DNA from: Sphingobacteriaceae bacterium | GTDB lineage: Bacteria; Bacteroidota; Bacteroidia; B-17B0; Aurantibacillaceae | Reading direction: 5' to 3' | Assembly: GCA_947480015.1 (NCBI GenBank) | Contig: CANKBS010000027.1 | Location: forward strand, 1 to 50,779 | Length of the DNA stretch: 50,779 bases | Part shown: piece by piece, positions 42,601 to 50,779 of the stretch | Position numbering within the stretch: the first letter of the stretch is position 1 | How the letters are laid out: every line of letters starts with the position of its first letter | Position numbers and translations under genes: made by a program | The notes under the pieces: model-generated | Told to the model about the DNA's origin: nothing | What the model saw: only the letters and a program-made list of their open reading frames with translations | The model's database searches: none

Positions 42601-45524
42601 GAACAATTGATGATGTGAGAATTTGGAATGTGGCCAGAACGTCAACAGCTATTGCGGCTGACATGAACAGTTGTTTATTAGGTAACGAACCCGGTTTATG
42701 CGCATATTATAAATTTGAAGACGGCCCTGGTAATAGTAGCTCAGCCGACTTGTCTTATAATGATTATCATGGTGTGTTAACAAACATGAACACAGCTGCT
42801 GCTTGGGTAAATGGAATGACTAACTGTACTGCTAGTTACAGTGGTTTTTCATGGTTGCCCGGTGGGATAACAACATCAACCATTTCTGTTTCTCCTGCAG
42901 TAAGTGCTGTTTATACGCTTAATGTCAGCAATAATTTTGCTTGTTCGTCGGCAATAACAAAACCCATTACTGTTAATCCAACCCCAACTGTAACGGTTGG
43001 TAATGGAACTATTTGTATCGGTAGTTCATTTACCCTTGTTCCTTCAGGTGCTTCAAGTTATTCTTATTCAAGCGCCTCTGCAGTGGTTAATCCAACTATC
43101 AGCAGCTCCTATTCAGTAGCTGGTACCAGTTTATTAGGATGTGTTTCGAATGGGCCGGGTATTTCCAACATAACGGTTAACAGCTTGCCTGTTTTATCCA
43201 TCAGCGGACCAAGCGCAGCGTGTAACGGCTCATCAATAACCCAAACTATTTCTGGCGCTAGCGTTTATTTATGGAGCACAGGTTCTACCAATTCTGTTGT
43301 AACCATTACCCCTACTGTTGGAGCTACTTATAGTGCTTTAGGAACCAATACTATTACAGGTTGTATAAATACTGTTTCAAAATTAATTGTTGTCGGTAAC
43401 TTACCTGTGATATCCGTGAATAGTGGAAATATTTGTGCCGGTTCATCTTTTACCATGTTACCAAGTGGAGCCGCCACCTATTCCTATTCCAGCGGAACCA
43501 ATGTCGTATCACCTTTGGTTAATACCAGTTATTATGTGACTGGAACAAGTGCCTTGGGTTGTGTTTCAACCGGCTCCGCCATTTCAAATGTTATTGTAAA
43601 TGCTGCGCCTGTAATTGTTGTGAATAGCGGTGCCATTTGCGCAGGTAAATCTTATACCATTGTGCCTGGAGGAGCGGCTACATATACCATTTCTGGTGGT
43701 TCCTATGTGGTGTCCCCACTAAGTAACACTAATTATTCGGTAACAGGCACTAACGTTTTGGGTTGTATTTCTTCAGTGCCGGGTGTTGCATCTATTTCAG
43801 TAAATCCATTGCCGCTTATTGTTGCTTCCAATGGTAGCGTGTGTTCTGCTAGTAGTTTTACCATTAATCCTTCTGGTGCTTTAACTTATACATATTCCTC
43901 AGGTTCTAACACAGTGGCACCACTTGCTAACTCTAATTATTCGGTAACAGGAACAAGTTCTTTAGGATGCGTTTCTTCTAACACTGCAGTGATAACCGTT
44001 TCAGTGCTAGCTCAACCACTTGTCAGTATTAACGGAGGCACGGTTTGTTCGGGTTCAATATTCGTTTTATCACCCACTGGCGCGCTTACTTATACCTATT
44101 CCGGTGGAACAGTGAATGTAAGTCCACTTGCAACAACAAATTATTCTGTTACTGGAACTAACGCTTTGGGTTGTGTTTCGTCAAACACTGCGGTTGCTAC
44201 AGTAACGGTTATAAGTTCACCGATCATTTCGGTTGCTAACGGTTCTGTTTGCCCGGGGAATGTGTTCACATTATCACCAAGTGGAGCAATCACTTATACT
44301 TATTCTAGTGGATCACAAACCGTAAGTCCTTTAGTTAACAGCTCATACGCTATTACAGGGTCAAATAGTTTCGGCTGCATGTCATCAAATACCGCTGTTG
44401 CAGCGGTTGTCGTGGGTTCAAATCCAATATTAACCATTGCGGGTAATACAACGCTTTGTATTGGTCAAACCGCAAATTTAATTGCCGGTGGAGCCTCCAC
44501 GTATACTTGGAATACCAATGCAAATGGTCCATTCTTGAATGTCAGTCCTGCCACAACCAGTAATTTCTCTGTAATAGCTACCGCTGCTAATGGCTGTAAT
44601 GCCCAGTCTGTAATTCTAATAACCGTAAATAGTTTACCAACCATTTCGGTTAATTCAGGAAGCGTGTGTCCTTACAGCTCATTCGCTATTATTGCATCAG
44701 GTGCAATATCGTATACGTTTTCTGGTGGAACCAATATGGTTAGTCCTGCTGTAACTTCCACGTATTCAGTTTATGGCACTAATGCTAATGGTTGTGTGTC
44801 GGCATTGGCAGCAGTTTCTACGGTAAGTGTAAAAAACAATGTAACAATTGCGGTAAGTGGCACCAGTTTGGTTTGTTCAGGAAGCGCAGCTAGTCTTTCC
44901 GTTTCCGGTGCAAATTCATATTCATGGAGTACCGGAAGTTTCACCACGACAACCGTAGTTACACCTAGTATTTCAACAACTTACTCAGTTATTGGTGCAA
45001 CGGGCACTTGTGCCGATACAAGTTATTTTATGGTAACTGTAAATCCATTGCCAAGTTTAACCATAACAACATCTGACAATTTACTATGCGTCGGTAAAAG
45101 CGCTACCATTACTAGCAGCGGTGCAAGTTCCTATACTTGGCACGACGGTTCAAATACAGCAGTTATTGTAGTTAGCCCGTTACGTACAACGAATTATACG
45201 CTTACCGGTATGGATAGTCATGGTTGTACGAATACCCTTGCCATTACCCAAAGTGTAAGTACTTGTGCTCATGTCGATTATTTGTGGGAAGAATTAACTT
45301 CACTCATCACAATTTTGCCCAACCCTAACAATGGTGATTTTGTGATTAAAACAAGCAAAGGAGTTAACATAAAAATTTCTAATTCATTGGGTCAAATTGT
45401 TTCAGAACTGGAATTGCTTGAAGGTGAAAATCAGTTCCATCTGAACGAGTATAACAATGGAATTTATTTTGTGAGTTTTTATGCAAACAAACAATTTAAG
45501 ACTCTAAAGATTATTAAACAATGA
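39615..45524 (+). CDS. Giant T9SS type A surface protein: kelch, LamG and Ig-like repeats
   Basis: A protein of 1969 residues. Signal peptide ending TAFAQ (about 27). Six kelch-like repeats of about 73 residues (28-465), each with WTWVKG, YGTQG.P, PG.R, W.D.SGNLWLFGGYG and L.DLWK. Next, a beta-rich domain of unknown type (about 555-680), two Ig-like repeats and a third interrupted by a LamG-like domain (about 850-1075: YGLNFDGLDDYVETN, DGTWHHVAVVW, GTIDDVRIWN). Eleven more Ig-like repeats of about 68 residues follow, then a type A sorting tail (ITILPNPNNGDFVIK to KTLKIIKQ). Likely a cell-surface adhesin or carbohydrate-binding protein. No enzyme motif is seen. Confidence 0.92.
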   Translation: MTRLFQIQKTIMLSLFVLSLHRTAFAQEWTWVKGANTINAIGVYGTQGTPATSNLPGSREGSATWTDLSGNLWLFGGNGFSSLLYGRLNDLWKLNPTTHQWTWVNGPNNTNQSGLYGTLGTPSSTNNPGARSYPVTWTDDTGNLWMFGGLGYDAFGSNDNLNDLWKYSVGTNQWTWMGGSNLSDQIGIYGTQGVPSATNIPGARRLSNGWKDNSGNLWLFGGYGFDASSGQSALSDLWKFDPSANTWTWVKGASARDDYGIYGTQGVPTSGNYPGSRYGATSWKDNSGNLWLFAGYGKDAVNNSTYLSDVWKYTVSTNQWAWVKGSNVGNAVSVNGTQTIPASANHPGGRYQCTNWADNSGNLVLQGGFGITNNAGGPHNLNEVWKFNVTTNQWSWIRGVYNEIAGAYGTQSVTALSSDPGSGYFRVSWKDASGKFWLFGGYGFDVNANHNVLSELWVMDPCPAGAPINVGAWSTLNICNGNNTTLFAVSGTNTVSWYANATTTTALATGTNYTTPNLSTGSYTYFAAATNTCGASFVRSPLIVISNNVNPTVTTGPSQFTVNYVIGSGQTINSNWSPWNFTFTDPLPLGAIITGVDLTCDGVDQGWGGTGYNADFQLAGTRIGYASYQHYIQTFNIRSTKPFPNYIYGGTNVFQMYFAGWGGWQGFIYNATLHIRYQTKTPAAITACQNSSLTLKAYGAVTYTWSGGVTDNVSFPLTTSQTYTVTGANIFGCVNTATQQVNVISAPTLALSGNTSVCLGNPIAEAVTISGASTSFSWNTGSTSLTISATPSISTTYSAIAQNSITGCSHSVIRKLIVSASPVLSVSASSSIICSGRSTTLSASQLIASYGLNFDGLDDYVETNANITELAQGDFCIEAWVKTTGYSLGIVNCANSNTTWEPGEKSLYLDASGIPTFVGWGNNYIPGNIVINDGTWHHVAVVWNYGAGAVNVGKMYVDGVDHTGSVSYTPNQTNLGTFKIGLANYWVAEAPNNFTGTIDDVRIWNVARTSTAIAADMNSCLLGNEPGLCAYYKFEDGPGNSSSADLSYNDYHGVLTNMNTAAAWVNGMTNCTASYSGFSWLPGGITTSTISVSPAVSAVYTLNVSNNFACSSAITKPITVNPTPTVTVGNGTICIGSSFTLVPSGASSYSYSSASAVVNPTISSSYSVAGTSLLGCVSNGPGISNITVNSLPVLSISGPSAACNGSSITQTISGASVYLWSTGSTNSVVTITPTVGATYSALGTNTITGCINTVSKLIVVGNLPVISVNSGNICAGSSFTMLPSGAATYSYSSGTNVVSPLVNTSYYVTGTSALGCVSTGSAISNVIVNAAPVIVVNSGAICAGKSYTIVPGGAATYTISGGSYVVSPLSNTNYSVTGTNVLGCISSVPGVASISVNPLPLIVASNGSVCSASSFTINPSGALTYTYSSGSNTVAPLANSNYSVTGTSSLGCVSSNTAVITVSVLAQPLVSINGGTVCSGSIFVLSPTGALTYTYSGGTVNVSPLATTNYSVTGTNALGCVSSNTAVATVTVISSPIISVANGSVCPGNVFTLSPSGAITYTYSSGSQTVSPLVNSSYAITGSNSFGCMSSNTAVAAVVVGSNPILTIAGNTTLCIGQTANLIAGGASTYTWNTNANGPFLNVSPATTSNFSVIATAANGCNAQSVILITVNSLPTISVNSGSVCPYSSFAIIASGAISYTFSGGTNMVSPAVTSTYSVYGTNANGCVSALAAVSTVSVKNNVTIAVSGTSLVCSGSAASLSVSGANSYSWSTGSFTTTTVVTPSISTTYSVIGATGTCADTSYFMVTVNPLPSLTITTSDNLLCVGKSATITSSGASSYTWHDGSNTAVIVVSPLRTTNYTLTGMDSHGCTNTLAITQSVSTCAHVDYLWEELTSLITILPNPNNGDFVIKTSKGVNIKISNSLGQIVSELELLEGENQFHLNEYNNGIYFVSFYANKQFKTLKIIKQ
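39693..41004 (+). repeat. Six tandem kelch-like repeats (about 219 bases each)
   Basis: Within the 1969-residue protein. The units begin with W(T/A/S)W and end with a WK or W plus linker; units 3 and 4 are closest to the consensus, and units 5 and 6 have drifted (YGTQG is degraded to NGTQT in unit 5). Six units would fit one six-bladed propeller. Confidence 0.8.
42160..42838 (+). repeat. LamG-like domain nested inside an Ig-like repeat
   Basis: The LamG-like segment begins after ICSGRSTTLSAS, the first strands of an Ig-like repeat, and ends just before SYSGFSWLPGGITTSTISVSP, the remainder of the same repeat. The halves join into a normal repeat if the segment is removed. Confidence 0.6.
42980..45270 (+). 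repeat. Eleven tandem Ig-like repeats (about 205 bases each)
   Basis: Two classes alternate irregularly: a YTYSSG class (SVNSGSVCPGSSFTLSPSGA type) and a W class (YSWSTG type). Each unit has one Cys near strand B (C.G) and one near the end (GC), probably forming a disulfide. The same repeat family occurs in the genes at 36730 and 45762. Confidence 0.8.
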
Positions 45525-45601
45525 TAACAATCATTTTAGTTACACGAGCATTTGAATAATGCAATGTTTCTGAAATGATTAACTTGTTAAAGCCTTCTTG
45601 C

Positions 45602-45632
45602 GGCATTGCTAAAGGGTAATGCAGCCTTTTTT
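45602..45632 (+). terminator. Probable terminator of the 1969-residue protein gene
   Basis: A GCATT/AATGC-centred stem (45603-45607 with 45618-45622, extended imperfectly) is followed by a T-run. It lies about 80 bases after the stop codon. Confidence 0.5.
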
Positions 45633-45761
45633 ATTCGGTTTAAAAAAAAGCATAAAAAGGAAAAACTTTTTTTTTAGAATTTAACGTATGAAATTCACAG
45701 CATAGTTGCTTGTAGGGTTTCTGTTTTTTTACTAATTTTAATATATCAATCCCCCAACGAT

Positions 45762-48700
45762 ATGAAGAAAACATGCTTAGTGATCTTAATGGTAGCCTTA
45801 AATGCCTCGGGTAATTTTGTTAATGCTCAGTCTGAATTATGGGGTTTGACCGCCAATGGTGGTGATGGATTCGGTACAATTTATAGTTTACCAACAGGAA
45901 GTACGGGTATTGCAACTCAATATAGTTTTACTGGAAGTCCTGGTGCAAATCCACAATTTAGTAAATTAGTTTCCAATGGAAATTCAAAACTTTATGGGTT
46001 AACCAATGCCGGTGGAGTAACTAATGTTGGTGTGTTGTTCGAGTATGATACTGCAACGAACATTTACACGCGTAAAATAGAATTGAGTTCTACAATGGGA
46101 TCCAACCCTAAAGGTTCTCTCATAAAAGCTAATAACGGGAAGTTTTACGGTATGACTCAATTAGGAGGTTCGGGCAACTTGGGTGTTATTTTTGAATACG
46201 ACCCTGCAAGCAATACGTATACAAAAAAGGTTGACTTCACCGGAACAATTGGAACGGCCATTGGTGCTCAGCCATTTGGAACCTTAATGGAAGATCCATC
46301 GAATACCGGGAAGTTATATGGTGTTACACGTTTTGGTGGAGCTAATAATGTGGGTGTTGTTTTTGAATATAATTATTCTACGAATACCTATACTAAGAAG
46401 GTCGATCTTACAGGAATTGGCGGAGCAGCTTCTGGATCAAGTCCGTTTGGGCAACTAGTAAAAGTAGGTCTTAAGTTATATGGATTAACAAGTTCAGGTG
46501 GCGCAAATAATTTAGGGACAATTTTCGAATACGATCATATTAATGATGTGTTTGTAAGTAAAGTTGATTTGACCGGAACTACCGGTGCTAATATTGGTGC
46601 TAATCCGCAAGGCTCAATGATTTTGGCCAGCAATGGTAATTTATATGGAATGACAGCACAAGGTGGTGCTGCAAACGTTGGGGTTGTTTTTCAATACAGT
46701 ATAAGCACTAACGCTTATCTTAAATTAATGGAGTTTACCAGTGGTGTTGGCGGAACGGGCGCTAATCCAACCGGGGATCTACTTCAGGCGACGAATGGTA
46801 AATTCTATGCAATGCTTAGATCAGGCGCTGCAGGCAATGTTGGGGCTTTGTTTGAATACGATTTGAGCGGGCCTACGTATACTAAAAAAATTGATTTGGT
46901 TAGCGCAAGTACAGGTGGTTTGCCTTTAGGTTCTCTGATTCAGGTGTCGACAGGCAAATTATATGGGATGACACAAAATGGCGCAGCTACCAACGCTGGC
47001 GCTTTGTTTAATTATCAGATTTCCACCAATGCGTTTGTTAAGAAAGTTGATTTTAATAGTTCTAATGGTGGGTTTCCAAATGGGCATTTGATTCAAGCAA
47101 ATAATGGAAAAGTATATGGTTTAACCTCTGTAGGGGGTCTCAATAATTTGGGTGTGCTTTTCGAATATGACAAAGCCTTAAGTACCTATACAAAAAAAGT
47201 TGACCTAAGTAGCACAAATGGTAGTTCGCCTTTTGGTTCATTGGTGCAATCGAGTTTAACCGGAAAATTATATGGCTTAACTTCGGCAGGAGGTAACAGT
47301 GCCTTGGGTACATTATTTGATTATGATATTTCAACCAACACCTATACAAAACGTGTTGATTTCACTGGCGCTGCAGGACTTGCGCCTGGTGGCGTTCCTT
47401 ATGGTTCACTGGTTGAATTTAGCGGGAATAATAAATTGTATGGCTTGACAAGACAAGTTATTAGCGGCAGCAGTGTATTATTTGAATTTGACCCTGCAAC
47501 AAATACTTATACAAAAAAGATAGATTTGTTAGCGGCGAGTGGCTATAGTGCTTATGGCTCCTTAGTTGAGTCCTCAGGTAAATTATACGGCATGACAATT
47601 GCCGGCGGTACAAATAATTTGGGTGTGATATTTGAATATGATCCAAATTTAAATAGCTTTACTAAAAAAGTTGATTTTACCGGAACGGCCGGTGTTGCCC
47701 AAGGAAGTCAACCTTCAGGATCGTTGGTTCGGACGCCTACTGTTGGAATTTTATATGGTATGACAAAAACAGGTGGAGCCAATGATTTGGGTGTCATTTT
47801 TGAATACAATGTATCACTCAATACCTATACTAAAAAAGTTGACATGGTAGCCTTAACTGGTAGTTTGCCTTTAGGTTCGCTCATTCGCACAGTAAATGGT
47901 AATTTATACGGTGTAACTTTTTCCGGTGGATCTAATTCGTTGGGTGTATTGTTTGAATATAGCATTGCTACAAATACGTACACAAAAAAGTTTGATTTTA
48001 TTGGAACGAACGGTAGTTTACCTGCGTATACTCAATTGCTCGAAATTTGCGCAAGACCAAGTGCACCGGGTGCTATTTCATCTACTACAAATGCCATTTG
48101 CCTTGGAAATGCTTCTACGCAAAATTATAGTATTTCAGCCATAGCAAGTGCAACTTCGTATGCATGGACTTTGCCTGCGGGCTCATCAACTGTTTCAGGC
48201 GCCACATCCACTAATTTCTCGGCAAATCTTTCAGGAGTTGCTGTTGGCGTTTATACGTTTGGCGTTGGTGGGGTTAATATTTGTGGTACAGGTGCCTTGG
48301 GTATTTCTAGTATTACTGTAAATGCACTGCCTAACATTTCGGTTAACAGTGGAATGGTTTGTGCCGGGCAACCTTTTGTTATTAGCCCAAGTGGCGCTAA
48401 TACGTATTCCATATCCGGTAATAATTTCACTGTTTCCCCATTAATTGGCACTAATTACACAGTTACTGGCCAAAGTGTTTACGGTTGCCCTTCATCCAAT
48501 ATGGCTATTTCCAATGTAGTTGTAAATGCCCTGCCTTTGGTTACTGCTAACAGCGGTTCTGTTTGTTTCGGTAGTTCTTTCACCATTGTTCCAATTATGG
48601 CGCCCACAGCAGCTGCTAGCTATACCATTAGTGGTAATTTATTTGTCGTGACTCCCGCAAGTAGTAGTAATTATTCTATAACAGGTACCGATGTAAATGG

Positions 48701-50779
48701 CTGTGTGTCATCAAATGTTTTTGTAGCGAATGTTGCAATTAACCCATTACCTGTTATTTCAGTCAACAATGCAAGCTTGTGTGTTGGTAATAATGTTGCG
48801 CTTAGTCCAAGCGGTGCAGGAGCTTTGGCTACTTATACCTTAGGAGGCACACCTGGTGCAGGTCCTTTTGTTCTTTCACCATTAAGCACTACAAACTATA
48901 CAGTTGCAGCCACTAATTCATTAGGTTGTATTTCATCCAACACACCGGTTGCTGCTGTTACAGTTTATACTTTACCAATACTCTCCGTAAATAACCCAAC
49001 CATGTGCGCCGGACAAACGGCAACCATTATTCCTTTCGGCGCGGGTGTTCTTGGAACTTATACGGTTGGTGGAATTCCGGGATCTGGCCCTTTTTTAGTT
49101 TCTCCGCCTATTAGCACGAATTATAATGTAACAGGAACCAGTGCTCAGGGTTGTTTGGGAACTAACACAATTATTTCGGCGGTAGCGGTCTACACGACGC
49201 CTATTATAAGTGTCAACAGCGGCTCTTTATGTTTCGGAGGCTCATTTACGCTGTCACCTTCAGGAGCAGGCGCCGGTGGTTCATACAATGTTCTACCAAG
49301 CGGTATGTTTACAGTTAGTCCATTAGCAAATACCATTTATTCGGTATCAGGAACGAATTCATTGGGATGTGTGTCAACAGCTCCGGCTTTGGCCAATCTC
49401 TTAGTGATTGCCTTACCAACCATCGCGGTTTCAAGCGGATCGATTTGTGCAGGGAAAGTATTTAGTCTCAATCCAACCGGTTCGGGAGTAGGCGGCACCT
49501 ATACAGTTGTACCGGGTGGACTTGTCAATGTAGTTCCTGCGGCCAATACGACATATACGGTTATGGGAAGGAATGCACTTGGTTGCACCTCATCATCACC
49601 TGCTTTTGGAACGGTGACTGTGATTGCATTACCTGTAATTACGGCTACAGGCGGTGCTATATGTTATGGCGATGTTTTTACAACAACCGTTAGCGGCGCT
49701 TCAACCTATACTTACAATAACGGGGTGAATTCATATAATGCACCCGGTTCTATTACCTTGAGCCCATCTGGAACAATATCCTATTCTATTACCGGTACTA
49801 ATCCGGTTGGTTGTCGGTCAACCGTGCCAGCTATGATTGTGGTGAATGTAAATCAACTTCCTCTGGTATCCATTGTTGGAAATTCTGTTTTATGTTCTGG
49901 TCAAAGTGCGGTGTTAACAGCAACCGGCGCTAATACGTATACCTGGGGTGCTTCAGCGACTTCGAGTATTAGTATTACACCTTCTACAACAACTAATTAT
50001 AGTGTTATTGGCACCGATTTATACGGCTGTTCAAATACCGCTTTTGTGATTCTTACTGTAAATCCATTGCCAACAATTACCGTTATTAGCGGGGCCGTTT
50101 GTCCGGGTAATTCATTTACCTTAACACCGGGAGGCGCAACTAGCTATACGTATTCATCGGGATCAAATATTGTAACCCCTGTTTCTACTAGTAATTATAC
50201 AGTTACAGGAACAAGTGCACAAGGTTGCGCGGCTCTTTTACCTGCCGTGGCTACGGTAAGTGTGGTGAATATTTTAACGGTAACAATCAATGGAAACACT
50301 TCTACATGTGTAGGTGGATTAATTACACTAACCGCTAATGGCGCTTCAAATTATAATTGGAGCAATGGTGTAAATACAAATACAGTCATTCTTGCTCCAA
50401 CAGTAAGCACAACCTATACGGTTATTGGAAGCTCAGGAACCTGTAATAGTGCAGCATCTGTTTTAGTAACTGTAAATCCATTGCCTAATGTAACTATTGC
50501 TTCACCATCTTCTGCCGTTTGTATCAATGAAACCGTTAAATTAGTTGCAAGTGGTGCTAATTCATACACCTGGAATACAGCACAAACCGGAACAAGTATC
50601 GTCGTTAGTCCAACGCTTACCACAACTTATACCGTTCAAGGCATTGATCAAAATGGTTGTGTAAATCAAGGCTCGTTTGTTTTAAATGTAAGTTTATGTT
50701 TGGGTGTCGATAATTATTCAAGTAATGGCGCTCGTTTGTTAATCTATCCTAATCCATCTCATGGGGAATTTGTGATTGA
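45762..50779 (+). CDS. Giant T9SS type A protein with GloVer and Ig-like repeats (3' end outside the window)
   Basis: An open frame of 1672 codons from ATG 45762 to the window end, which falls inside the sorting tail (LLIYPNPSHGEFVI). Signal peptide MKKTCLVILMVALNASGNFV then NAQ. Residues of about 25-750 hold 14 repeats of the Gloeo/Verruco (GloVer, TIGR03803) type: KLYG(M/L)T..GG.NN.GV(I/L)FEYD...NTYTKK(V/I)D(F/L). About 12 Ig-like repeats follow (about 765-1645), homologous to those of the upstream giant. Only the last part of the type A tail is missing. It lies 237 bases after the 1969-residue protein and its terminator, so it probably has its own promoter (a TAATTTTA box at 45733-45740). 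Likely a surface adhesin. Confidence 0.9.
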   Translation, partial: MKKTCLVILMVALNASGNFVNAQSELWGLTANGGDGFGTIYSLPTGSTGIATQYSFTGSPGANPQFSKLVSNGNSKLYGLTNAGGVTNVGVLFEYDTATNIYTRKIELSSTMGSNPKGSLIKANNGKFYGMTQLGGSGNLGVIFEYDPASNTYTKKVDFTGTIGTAIGAQPFGTLMEDPSNTGKLYGVTRFGGANNVGVVFEYNYSTNTYTKKVDLTGIGGAASGSSPFGQLVKVGLKLYGLTSSGGANNLGTIFEYDHINDVFVSKVDLTGTTGANIGANPQGSMILASNGNLYGMTAQGGAANVGVVFQYSISTNAYLKLMEFTSGVGGTGANPTGDLLQATNGKFYAMLRSGAAGNVGALFEYDLSGPTYTKKIDLVSASTGGLPLGSLIQVSTGKLYGMTQNGAATNAGALFNYQISTNAFVKKVDFNSSNGGFPNGHLIQANNGKVYGLTSVGGLNNLGVLFEYDKALSTYTKKVDLSSTNGSSPFGSLVQSSLTGKLYGLTSAGGNSALGTLFDYDISTNTYTKRVDFTGAAGLAPGGVPYGSLVEFSGNNKLYGLTRQVISGSSVLFEFDPATNTYTKKIDLLAASGYSAYGSLVESSGKLYGMTIAGGTNNLGVIFEYDPNLNSFTKKVDFTGTAGVAQGSQPSGSLVRTPTVGILYGMTKTGGANDLGVIFEYNVSLNTYTKKVDMVALTGSLPLGSLIRTVNGNLYGVTFSGGSNSLGVLFEYSIATNTYTKKFDFIGTNGSLPAYTQLLEICARPSAPGAISSTTNAICLGNASTQNYSISAIASATSYAWTLPAGSSTVSGATSTNFSANLSGVAVGVYTFGVGGVNICGTGALGISSITVNALPNISVNSGMVCAGQPFVISPSGANTYSISGNNFTVSPLIGTNYTVTGQSVYGCPSSNMAISNVVVNALPLVTANSGSVCFGSSFTIVPIMAPTAAASYTISGNLFVVTPASSSNYSITGTDVNGCVSSNVFVANVAINPLPVISVNNASLCVGNNVALSPSGAGALATYTLGGTPGAGPFVLSPLSTTNYTVAATNSLGCISSNTPVAAVTVYTLPILSVNNPTMCAGQTATIIPFGAGVLGTYTVGGIPGSGPFLVSPPISTNYNVTGTSAQGCLGTNTIISAVAVYTTPIISVNSGSLCFGGSFTLSPSGAGAGGSYNVLPSGMFTVSPLANTIYSVSGTNSLGCVSTAPALANLLVIALPTIAVSSGSICAGKVFSLNPTGSGVGGTYTVVPGGLVNVVPAANTTYTVMGRNALGCTSSSPAFGTVTVIALPVITATGGAICYGDVFTTTVSGASTYTYNNGVNSYNAPGSITLSPSGTISYSITGTNPVGCRSTVPAMIVVNVNQLPLVSIVGNSVLCSGQSAVLTATGANTYTWGASATSSISITPSTTTNYSVIGTDLYGCSNTAFVILTVNPLPTITVISGAVCPGNSFTLTPGGATSYTYSSGSNIVTPVSTSNYTVTGTSAQGCAALLPAVATVSVVNILTVTINGNTSTCVGGLITLTANGASNYNWSNGVNTNTVILAPTVSTTYTVIGSSGTCNSAASVLVTVNPLPNVTIASPSSAVCINETVKLVASGANSYTWNTAQTGTSIVVSPTLTTTYTVQGIDQNGCVNQGSFVLNVSLCLGVDNYSSNGARLLIYPNPSHGEFVI
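45837..48015 (+). repeat. Fourteen tandem GloVer repeats
   Basis: Units of about 50-57 residues share KLYGMT.AGG.NNLGVIFEYDP.TNTYTKKVDF. Unit 1 (LWGLTANGGDGFGTIYSL) and unit 7 (KFYAMLRSGAAGNVGALFEY) have drifted, and unit 11 lacks the GG.NN.G core. They are expected to form beta-propeller blades. Confidence 0.8.
48050..50700 (+). repeat. About twelve tandem Ig-like repeats
   Basis: Same family as in the two neighbouring surface proteins: (L/T)P.ISVNSG..C.G..F.L.PSGA with YSVTGTN.LGC.SS. Several units carry an extra GAG(A/V)(G/L) insertion that is absent from the 1969-residue protein, and the last units are of the W class. Confidence 0.75.

Noticed and set aside
42980-45270. Regular spacing of about 205 bases that might suggest a CRISPR or satellite array
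   Set aside because: The units are translated, diverge at the DNA level while the protein motif is kept, and have no short identical repeats with unique spacers.
47140-48451. Minus-strand open frames of 60-70 codons inside the GloVer/Ig region
   Set aside because: They are mirror frames of the repeat-rich plus-strand giant gene, have no signal or domain, and recur only because the repeats recur.

Overview
The window is chromosomal DNA of low GC content from a member of the Bacteroidota that has a type IX secretion system (T9SS). The evidence is the combination of gldA, one protein with a gliding-motility-associated (type B) C-terminal domain, three very large secreted repeat proteins with type A C-terminal sorting tails (one of them cut by the window end), a PorE-like TPR/beta-propeller/OmpA protein, and TANNTTTG-type promoter elements instead of E. 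coli-like ones. No rRNA, tRNA or CRISPR array was recognised.

Layout. 1-362: probable right end of an IS21-like element (three TGTAAAC-N6-CAGGA repeats), a large inverted repeat, a GC-rich dispersed repeat and a terminator. 363-4249 (minus): deoxyhypusine-synthase family protein, an outer-membrane protein, a low-molecular-weight tyrosine phosphatase and an HtrA protease. 4393-9528 (plus): a compact run of a membrane-anchored protein, dapF, a GNAT acetyltransferase, a seven-heme TPR cytochrome lipoprotein and mltG. 9595-11534: kynA and gldA. 11820-13566 (minus): an ECF-like sigma factor with an overlapping membrane partner. 13574-18425 (plus): YfiR-family protein, TPR protein, membrane HAMP/SpoIIE phosphatase and beta-propeller protein. 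This run diverges from the sigma pair and is the best candidate here for an undescribed signalling system. 18440-20725 (minus): thioesterase, polyprenyl synthetase, rfbA.

21087-29576: a T9SS type B surface protein, thyA, a kynurenine-formamidase-like cyclase, a di-heme cytochrome c peroxidase, a CPBP protease and an M61 peptidase. 29677-36234: PorE-like OmpA protein with a barrel partner, asnB and a TM2 protein on the minus strand, then glmM. 36235-36729 holds a decayed IS5-type transposase. 36730-50779 is an adhesin-like locus: a 727-aa protein on the minus strand, diverging across about 700 bases from a 1969-aa kelch/LamG/Ig-like protein, which is followed by a GloVer/Ig-like protein of at least 1672 codons running off the window. 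All three share the same family of Ig-like repeat of about 70 residues.

The genes mix housekeeping (cell wall: dapF, mltG, glmM; dTMP: thyA; isoprenoid, asparagine and tryptophan metabolism) with envelope, secretion and surface functions. Domain calls come from motif recognition by eye; no database search was run.
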